From NCBI RefSeq assembly GCF_027484545.1, contig NZ_JAIXST010000183.1, forward strand, positions 1-32,069: a stretch of DNA of 32,069 nt, read 5' to 3'. The notes below the pieces were generated by a model, which saw only the letters and a program-made list of their open reading frames with translations, ran no database searches and had not been told where the DNA came from. Source of the DNA: Runella sp. Its GTDB lineage: Bacteria > Bacteroidota > Bacteroidia > Cytophagales > Spirosomataceae. Shown here piece after piece: positions 8,226-14,256 of the stretch (positions are counted from its first letter, which is position 1; each line of letters opens with the position of its first letter). Position numbers and translations under genes: made by a program.

Positions 8226-8283
8226 GTTTTGTTTGAAAGTAATTTGCTAACTTGCCGTTAAAACTTCAACTCTTCAATTTTTC

Positions 8284-10428
8284 ATGAAAACACTCAAAAA
8301 CAGCATTTTGGTGCTAATGATTGCCCTCACGGCGTGCAAAACTACGCCTGAGCAAACCAAGGTGTTGACGCAGGCCGACTATCCTGCGCCACCCGTAGCA
8401 GTTAAAAAAACTCAGGTATTCAACAACCACGGCTACACGCGTACGGATGATTATTTTTGGCTCAAAGACAAAACCAATCCTGAAACAATTGCTTATTTGA
8501 AGGCCGAAAATGCCTATTCGGATACCGTCATGGCGGCCACGAAAGACCTTCAAAAAACACTTTTTGAGGAAATGAAAGGCCGTATCAAAGAGGAAGACCA
8601 ATCGGTGCCGTCGTACGATAATGGTTATTACTACTATTCTCGGGATGAAAAAGGAAAACAATACAGCATTCAATGCCGCAAAAAAGGGAGTTTAGAGGCC
8701 ACCGAAGAAATCATTTTTGATGAAAATAAATTAGCTGAAGGAAAAAACGCCTTCATTATGGGCGGCTATGACGTAAGCGATGACAATACCATCGCGGCGT
8801 ATGTGAGCAACACCACGGGCTCATACGCTGAATTTGAACTCAAATTCAAAGACTTACGCACGGGCAAAGACCTGCCTGATGCCATTGCCCGCATGGGGGG
8901 CAGCATGGCATGGGCGGCTGACAACAAAACGGTGTTTTACGGGGTTCCTAATCAAGCTCTGCGTTCTCACAAAATTTTTAAGCATGTGTTGGGTAGTACG
9001 GGAAAAGATGAATTGGTGTATGAAGAAAAAGACGAATTGTTCAATTGCTACGTAGGCCTTAGTAAAACCAAAAAAGTGATTGCTATTGGCTCATCCAGTT
9101 TTACAAGTTCCGAAACGCGAATGATTCCGGCCGACCAACCCAATGCCAAGTTTGTCGTTTTTTTGCCACGCCAAAAAGATGTAGAATACAGCGTAAAAGA
9201 CCATCCTAATGGATTTTATCTAACGTGGAAAGATGTGAATAATAAGAACCAAAAGGTGTATCAACTCCCTAAAACAGGGTATCAGGACCGCGCCACTTGG
9301 AAGGAAATCGTGGCCCACGACCCTAAAGCCAAGATAGAAGGCATTGATGTTTTTGAAAAATACATGGTCATTACCAAACGTATCAACGGTTTGCTCGTCA
9401 TGAACGTCCGTGAATTGGCCACGGGTACTACCAAAGCGATTAACTTTCCCGAGCCAGTCTATACCGCTTATCCGAATGGCACTCCTGATTTTAACTCCAC
9501 CAAGTTTCGCTATTCGTATACCTCGCTCAACCGCCCCACTACGACCTACGATTATGACATGATAACGAACCAAAGCGCCAAGCTTAAGGAACGGGAAGTG
9601 CCAAGCGGTTTTAATCCAGACGAATATGAAGTAAAACGCCTTTGGGCAACGGCTAAAGATGGTGTAAAAGTGCCCATGGCAATTGTGTACAAAAAAGGCA
9701 TGAATTTAAACGGTACCAATCCATGTTTGCTGTATTCATACGGTTCGTATGGGTATTCGTCCGATGCAGGTTTTAATGCCAACGTGTTTAGCTTGGTCAA
9801 TCGGGGATTTGTCTATGCCATTGCGCAGATACGCGGCGGCTCTGATTTGGGTGAACAGTGGTACGACGACGGCAAACTCCAAAAGAAAATGAACACCTTC
9901 ACCGACTTTATCGCCTGTGCCGAGCATTTGATCAACGAAAAATACACGTCTTCCTCCACATTGGCCATCAACGGAGGCAGTGCGGGCGGTTTACTCATGG
10001 GCGCCGTTACTAACCTTCGCCCCGACTTGTTCAAGGTCGTGGTGGCCGAAGTGCCTTTTGTGGATGTCATCAATACAATGCTGGATTCTACTTTGCCGCT
10101 TACCACGCAGGAGTACGAGCAATGGGGAAATCCGAATGTAAAGGCTGATTATGATTATATTATGACGTATTCGCCGTACGATAATCTCAAAAAAACAAAC
10201 TATCCCAACATTCTGGCTACGGGCGGTTTGAACGACTCTCAAGTAGGTTTTCATGAACCAGCCAAGTGGGTAGCCAAGATTCGCACGTTAAAGACTGACC
10301 AAAACATCACCCTATTAAAAATCAACATGGACTCCGGACACGGCGGTGCCACGGGACGGTTTGATTACCTGAAATACGAAGCGTTTAATTATGCCTTTAT
10401 TTTGAGCCGAATGGGGATGGGGAAATAG
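8284..10428 (+). CDS. S9 family peptidase, oligopeptidase B-like, lipoprotein
   Basis: 714 residues, close to the usual oligopeptidase length. The N-terminus is a lipoprotein signal (LMIALTAC, Cys19), so it is probably anchored in the periplasm or on the outer membrane. Residues about 35-430 form the beta-propeller that limits access to small peptides. The alpha/beta-hydrolase domain follows. The triad is visible: Ser566 in GGSAGG, Asp651 in GLNDSQ and His686 in SGHGGA. The RGGSDLGEQWYDDGK and AEVPFVDVINTMLD segments match protease II (PtrB) more closely than prolyl endopeptidase, suggesting cleavage after basic residues. A strong terminator follows, so it ends its transcription unit. Confidence 0.92.
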   Translation: MKTLKNSILVLMIALTACKTTPEQTKVLTQADYPAPPVAVKKTQVFNNHGYTRTDDYFWLKDKTNPETIAYLKAENAYSDTVMAATKDLQKTLFEEMKGRIKEEDQSVPSYDNGYYYYSRDEKGKQYSIQCRKKGSLEATEEIIFDENKLAEGKNAFIMGGYDVSDDNTIAAYVSNTTGSYAEFELKFKDLRTGKDLPDAIARMGGSMAWAADNKTVFYGVPNQALRSHKIFKHVLGSTGKDELVYEEKDELFNCYVGLSKTKKVIAIGSSSFTSSETRMIPADQPNAKFVVFLPRQKDVEYSVKDHPNGFYLTWKDVNNKNQKVYQLPKTGYQDRATWKEIVAHDPKAKIEGIDVFEKYMVITKRINGLLVMNVRELATGTTKAINFPEPVYTAYPNGTPDFNSTKFRYSYTSLNRPTTTYDYDMITNQSAKLKEREVPSGFNPDEYEVKRLWATAKDGVKVPMAIVYKKGMNLNGTNPCLLYSYGSYGYSSDAGFNANVFSLVNRGFVYAIAQIRGGSDLGEQWYDDGKLQKKMNTFTDFIACAEHLINEKYTSSSTLAINGGSAGGLLMGAVTNLRPDLFKVVVAEVPFVDVINTMLDSTLPLTTQEYEQWGNPNVKADYDYIMTYSPYDNLKKTNYPNILATGGLNDSQVGFHEPAKWVAKIRTLKTDQNITLLKINMDSGHGGATGRFDYLKYEAFNYAFILSRMGMGK

Positions 10429-10442
10429 CCGGTTAGCTGCGT

Positions 10443-10481
10443 AGCTTTGTCAAAGTTCAGAACTTTGACAAAGCTTTTTTT
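10443..10481 (+). terminator. Strong intrinsic terminator after the S9 peptidase
   Basis: A perfect 15-bp inverted repeat (10443-10457 and 10461-10475) with a 3-base loop is followed by a T-run. A-rich flanks may also let it serve the convergent gene at 10514. Confidence 0.88.
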
Positions 10482-10513
10482 GCCGTTGTTAGTGTTTTTC
10501 CACCAGCAACCTT

Positions 10514-11914
10514 TTAACGCCCTAATTTCCAGTCATCCGTCCGAAATGGGATGGCCGGTAATCCTTCTTTGTTGAATAAATTGGGAACGGGCGTATCCCG
10601 AAAGGCAAAACGCACGCCTACGGGTTGCGGTACTTTGTCGGATGTGACTTCGACGGCGTTGTTTTTCACAATTCGGGCCTGTGCTTTGTAAAAGATACGG
10701 TCGGCGCCTGCTACTTCAAACTCCGTCAGCGGGCCTCCTTTGGCGGCCAAACCACTTTCTGCATAATCAAACGTCACAATGGCTTTGTTGCCTTCTATTT
10801 GCAGAGCTTTATACTGCGGACTTTTGTAATGGCCGATTTTCTGACCGTAACTTTCTGCCAATGCCCAGCCAGCCAAACGGTTGCCCACTTCTTTTTTGTA
10901 GGCTGGGTGAATGTTGTTGAGGTCATCCACCAAATCGGTGATGACTGCCATCCCTGATTTGGGAATGTCCATGGCGCGGGTTTGCATTTCGCGCACGGCA
11001 GGTGCTTTGAAATCGGTGGTATCGCGGTAATTGAAAGGAGCGATTTGAACGTAGTAAAAAGGAAAGTCTTTTTGCCACGCGCTCCGCCACGTATCCACCA
11101 TCATGTGCATGAGTTGGTAATAGGCAGCAGGATAATGGCGGTTGGACTCGCCCTGATACCACAACGCCCCTGCAATGGCGAACGACGTAAGCGGTGCCAC
11201 CATGCCGTTGTAAATATAGCCCGCCTCTTTGGGCCATCCTTTGCTCGGAATCATGGTTTCAGCAGAGGTACGGGTATTGGGAAACAAATTGACCAAGTGT
11301 TCGGGAATCCAGGATTCGATGTAGGAACCACCCCACGCCACATCAATCAGGCCAATAGGTACGTTGAGCGATTGATTGAGTTTTTTGCCGAAAAAATATC
11401 CTACCGCACTGAACCGCTTCAGCGTTACAGAATCGCAGAGAGCCCACGTGCCTTTGGCATCGGTTTGGGGTGTTTCGGCGGTGAGTTTGGGCATTTTGAA
11501 GAAACGAATGTTGGCATTGTAAGCCGTAGGTAATTCCGCTTGAGCGTCTTTTACGCCGTGACTTGCGCTCCATTCCATGTTGGATTGCCCTGCACACAGC
11601 CACACTTCACCGATTTGGACATTTTCCAACACAATTTTATTTCTCCCCTGAATGGTTAAGGTATACGGCCCGCCGCCTGCTTTTGGGGTAGGAATGCTCA
11701 GTTTCCAAACGGCATTTTCGTTGGTCACCACATTAACCGTTCCGCTCTGCCAACTTCCATAAACCGTTACTTTTTCACCCGGCTGCGCCCATCCCCACAC
11801 CGTGACGTTGGATTGTTGCTGCAAGACCATATTGCTGCTGAAAATAGCCGGCAAATACACATCGGCAACGGCGAAAAGAGGGGAGAGAAGGAAAAGAAGG
11901 AAGATTTTTTTCAT
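10514..11914 (-). CDS. Sialate O-acetylesterase family protein (SASA)
   Basis: 466 residues with a Sec signal peptide (about 1-18, ...FAVAD). After a beta-sandwich N-terminal segment the SASA/SGNH-like fold shows GQSNMEW with nucleophile Ser111, the conserved WYQGESN block (about 252-258) and the catalytic NNIHP with His336. Such secreted enzymes remove acetyl groups from sialic acids or from acetylated plant polysaccharides. With GH2 and PHB-depolymerase-like genes nearby, a role in deacetylating polysaccharide is likely. Its start overlaps the methyltransferase stop by four bases (ATGA), implying translational coupling. Confidence 0.9.
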   Translation of the reverse strand: MKKIFLLFLLSPLFAVADVYLPAIFSSNMVLQQQSNVTVWGWAQPGEKVTVYGSWQSGTVNVVTNENAVWKLSIPTPKAGGGPYTLTIQGRNKIVLENVQIGEVWLCAGQSNMEWSASHGVKDAQAELPTAYNANIRFFKMPKLTAETPQTDAKGTWALCDSVTLKRFSAVGYFFGKKLNQSLNVPIGLIDVAWGGSYIESWIPEHLVNLFPNTRTSAETMIPSKGWPKEAGYIYNGMVAPLTSFAIAGALWYQGESNRHYPAAYYQLMHMMVDTWRSAWQKDFPFYYVQIAPFNYRDTTDFKAPAVREMQTRAMDIPKSGMAVITDLVDDLNNIHPAYKKEVGNRLAGWALAESYGQKIGHYKSPQYKALQIEGNKAIVTFDYAESGLAAKGGPLTEFEVAGADRIFYKAQARIVKNNAVEVTSDKVPQPVGVRFAFRDTPVPNLFNKEGLPAIPFRTDDWKLGR

Positions 11915-12831
11915 TTTAAATAAGGGTTACTTGGGAAATCGTAATAGATAAAGCCCTCTTTTTTAAGATTTTGAACAATCGTATCATCGGGCTTTATTTT
12001 AAAAATAACGGCGCACAGCACCTGAGAGGGCATTAAACCCAGGCCAGTTAATATATTGTGAAAAAACATTTTGCGCTTTATTTTCTTGTAGACGGAGGAG
12101 GAGTTATCGGTCGTTTGTTCACTGAGTTCTTTATGTATTTTCAGAGAATAATAATTGTTATTAATTCCCTTAAATGCCACTGCGGGAAGGTTAATTCCCA
12201 ATGCTAACTTTTCAATTTCTCTTTCCGATAATTTAAATACGTAATTCCCTACCACTTCAAAAGAATACCTATTCTTCCAGTACTTTTGTAAAATACCGGG
12301 GTTTATTCTATCTACTATATTTCGTAATCCGAGCATGAGCGGCATTCTGGATATAGGGTCGTGGGGTTCAATTAATATGACCCCGTTTTTGGCCACTCTT
12401 ACCATTTCATAGACCGCCATGTAAGGGCGCGGAAAATGATGATAGGCTTCTTTGCAAAAAACATAATCAAAGCTATTGTCTTCAAAAGTCATTTTCTCCG
12501 CATTTTGAACGGAGCAATCACCGATGAGTTTCCTGGCTTTGAGTAAAGGCAAAAAAGTGCCTGCAATATCAGTAGCTGTTACCTGGCACCCTTGGTCCTG
12601 AAAGTAAGCTGCGTCAAACCCATAGCCATCACCCACCGTAAGCAGCGAGGTATTTGCCTTTATCAATGGCGCCGCAAGTTGAAACAGGCGCTCATGAAGC
12701 CAATAGGCAACTGTATGGCGTTTTTTGGCTGACAACCATTTCTCAATTATTTCATTTCTTTCCTCGGCTTCCGGATATTGTTTTTCAAACCATCCTCCGT
12801 GGGATTGATGACTTACATTTTCAAAATTCAT
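11911..12831 (-). CDS. Class I SAM-dependent methyltransferase
   Basis: 306 residues, cytoplasmic. The Rossmann-type SAM-binding core includes LLTVGDGYGFDAAYF (motif I, about 83-97), VTATD with the acidic end of strand 2, FDYVFCKEAYHHF (motif IV region) and a post-motif LIEPHD. It belongs to the broad Methyltransf_11/25 type, and the acceptor cannot be told. The C-terminal part is basic. It overlaps the downstream esterase gene by four bases, so they are cotranscribed. A TACTTTTG box matching the -7 consensus lies about 21 bases upstream of its ATG. Glycan or small-molecule methylation is a guess from neighbours only. Confidence 0.8.
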   Translation of the reverse strand: MNFENVSHQSHGGWFEKQYPEAEERNEIIEKWLSAKKRHTVAYWLHERLFQLAAPLIKANTSLLTVGDGYGFDAAYFQDQGCQVTATDIAGTFLPLLKARKLIGDCSVQNAEKMTFEDNSFDYVFCKEAYHHFPRPYMAVYEMVRVAKNGVILIEPHDPISRMPLMLGLRNIVDRINPGILQKYWKNRYSFEVVGNYVFKLSEREIEKLALGINLPAVAFKGINNNYYSLKIHKELSEQTTDNSSSVYKKIKRKMFFHNILTGLGLMPSQVLCAVIFKIKPDDTIVQNLKKEGFIYYDFPSNPYLK

Positions 12832-12851
12832 TTTTATATTTTTTTGCCGGA

Positions 12852-12859
12852 CAAAAGTA
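12852..12859 (-). promoter_or_regulatory. Probable -7 promoter element of the methyltransferase operon
   Basis: TACTTTTG on the reverse strand matches the Bacteroidota TANNTTTG element exactly and lies about 21 bases before the methyltransferase ATG. No clear -33 TTG at the usual distance was found. Confidence 0.35.
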
Positions 12860-12873
12860 TGATTTTTCTTGTA

Positions 12874-13067
12874 AGCCTTGATTTAAGGCAGCGTTTTAAA
12901 AGTTGCTGCGCGGGCTGCCCGCAGAAACTTAGTGTATTTAATGTTCGGGTTCCCCCAAGTTGTTCCTTGTCTTCCGTAGGGAGACTGCGAACGCAAAATA
13001 GATAAAGTGTTTGTAACACGGTAAGTGCAAAGCCAGCTTCTTTCCATACCGCTAACCAAGCGGTTTT
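12874..13067. ncRNA. Candidate structured RNA in the 268-bp intergenic gap
   Basis: The segment has no convincing gene but is dense with stems. They are GCCTT/AAGGC (12875-12889), GCAGC/GCTGC (12888-12909), GCGGG/CCCGC (12910-12922), a compound stem GTTCG+TCCCCC with GGGAGA+CGAAC (12943-12992) with a 3x3 internal loop, GTGTT/AACAC (13007-13019) and ACCGCT/AGCGGT followed by TTTT (13048-13067). Length near 190 nt and a GC-rich stem flanked by A/T-rich single strands recall 6S RNA, but no specific match can be claimed. The last hairpin with Ts favours the + strand, weakly. A reverse-strand open frame of 84 codons also spans it but has no recognisable protein features. Confidence 0.3.
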
Positions 13068-13099
13068 AGACTTCTTCGGTGATAACAAAAGCGGGTGAT

Positions 13100-13966
13100 T
13101 TACTCCGCCATCTGCCGTTTAAAAAACGCCCAGGCTTCCAAATACACATCAATATCGCGAGGGGTGTTATGTTCACCGTTTAGCACTTTCAATAATGTCA
13201 CTTCGGGTTTGCCGGGCTTTTTGTACGTATAGCGTTCAGTGGTACGTCCGTCGGTGGGGTCGGTGTCGGGGAGGGCTTCCATTTTGGGTGCGCCTTCGTA
13301 ACCTGCCAATTCGGACCAATACTTAAACGTTCGGTCGGTGGAGCGAACAAGTCCCAAACTGATGCCGTTTGTTTTTACTTCGCCACCTGCGTAGGGGTTG
13401 GTAAGGTCGGCTGTTCCGTTTACGATCATGACTGGAATTGCCATTCGTTTTTCTGCGCAATCCATGTTGTTGGTATCGGGTAAGTTGGCAATGAGGGCGG
13501 TGATGGCTCGGAGTTTTTCGGGCATGGTTAGGGCCAATTTATAGGCCATGTGTCCACCGCCAGAGGTACCTACGGCAAAGACTTTCTTGGGGTCAATCGT
13601 GTACTTTTGCTCAAAGTAGCCAATCATCTGCCCAAAAAAGGCATTTTCGTTGATGTTTTCCAGATTGGCTGCCGATTGCGCCGTTTTCCTGCACTCGTTC
13701 CAGTAGTTCTTATAACCGTCGGGATACACCATCAGAATGTTTTCCACGGGGGCAATGGCCTCAAGCTTCTGAGCACCAGCACGCATTTTGCGTCCGTTGC
13801 CTCCCGAACCGTGCAACACAAACAGCAGAGATGCTTGTGATTTGTTAGGCTTCAGAAAATGAAAAGTCCGGTAATGCCCTTCAATCAGAACCGAATCGCT
13901 CACCAATTGGCCTTGGGCACTAAAAGCAGTAATTACCGCTATGAATACAAGCAAAATGTTACGCAT
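13100..13966 (-). CDS. PHB depolymerase/feruloyl-esterase-like alpha/beta hydrolase
   Basis: 288 residues with a signal peptide (about 1-19, ending SAQGQ), so secreted or periplasmic. The fold is alpha/beta hydrolase: an oxyanion region LLFVLHGSGGNG (about 47-58), nucleophile Ser135 in GTSGGGHMA, Asp187 in NGTADLTNPY and His266 in NGEHNTP. The pattern fits the LpqC/PHB-depolymerase-like (CE1-related) esterases, which often cleave feruloyl or acetyl esters on plant polysaccharide. It lies between the GH2 and sialate-esterase genes on the same strand, consistent with carbohydrate degradation. Repeat-rich DNA separates it from the GH2 gene. Confidence 0.88.
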   Translation of the reverse strand: MRNILLVFIAVITAFSAQGQLVSDSVLIEGHYRTFHFLKPNKSQASLLFVLHGSGGNGRKMRAGAQKLEAIAPVENILMVYPDGYKNYWNECRKTAQSAANLENINENAFFGQMIGYFEQKYTIDPKKVFAVGTSGGGHMAYKLALTMPEKLRAITALIANLPDTNNMDCAEKRMAIPVMIVNGTADLTNPYAGGEVKTNGISLGLVRSTDRTFKYWSELAGYEGAPKMEALPDTDPTDGRTTERYTYKKPGKPEVTLLKVLNGEHNTPRDIDVYLEAWAFFKRQMAE

Positions 13967-14015
13967 ATAGAGAAAATGAGGGGTTTTACATGAATAGATA
14001 ATATTGGCAATTTTG

Positions 14016-14070
14016 TCGTGCCGACGTAGGAGGTACTTATGGCCATGATATTGCTCCTACGTCGACACGA
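14016..14070. repeat. 17-bp imperfect inverted repeat upstream of the esterase
   Basis: Arms 14016-14032 and 14054-14070 (core CGACGTAGGAG / CTCCTACGTCG) pair with one mismatch around a 21-base spacer. T-runs and A-runs flank the two ends. It looks like an intergenic palindromic repeat unit rather than a gene-specific operator. Confidence 0.55.
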
Positions 14071-14100
14071 AAAAATAGTTACATCAGGCTCATTATGAAG

Positions 14101-14231
14101 TTACTTGCACTTTGGAAATTCAACCTCACCCTACCCTCACGGTACGCCGTCGCGGCCTTTCTGGAGAGGGTCTTAAATCCCCTTCTCCTGCAAGGAGAAG
14201 GGTTAGGGATGAGGTTAAACTTTGCAAGTAA
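14101..14231. repeat. Composite palindromic element, MITE-like, 131 bp
   Basis: The outer ends TTACTTGCA (14101-14109) and TGCAAGTAA (14223-14231) are exact inverted repeats. Inside them, AACCTCACCC... pairs imperfectly with ...AGGGATGAGGTT. A perfect 10-bp hairpin, CCCTTCTCCT/AGGAGAAGGG (14180-14202), sits near the right end. No open frame is present. It fills most of the 290-bp gap between the GH2 stop and the esterase start. Confidence 0.6.
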
Positions 14232-14256
14232 AATCATAAAGAACTCAATATTTTAT

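Noticed and set aside
10982-11533. 183-codon forward frame inside the sialate esterase gene
   Set aside because: It is opposite a clear SASA enzyme with catalytic residues, and its composition follows the antisense codon pattern.
12834-13088. Reverse-strand open frame of 84 codons in the methyltransferase/esterase gap
   Set aside because: No recognisable domain, an odd Cys/Leu/Thr composition, and the DNA is full of hairpins. A structured RNA or repeat explains the region better.
13967-14256. CRISPR array in the repeat-rich gap
   Set aside because: The repeats are inverted, differ from each other, and have no regular spacers.
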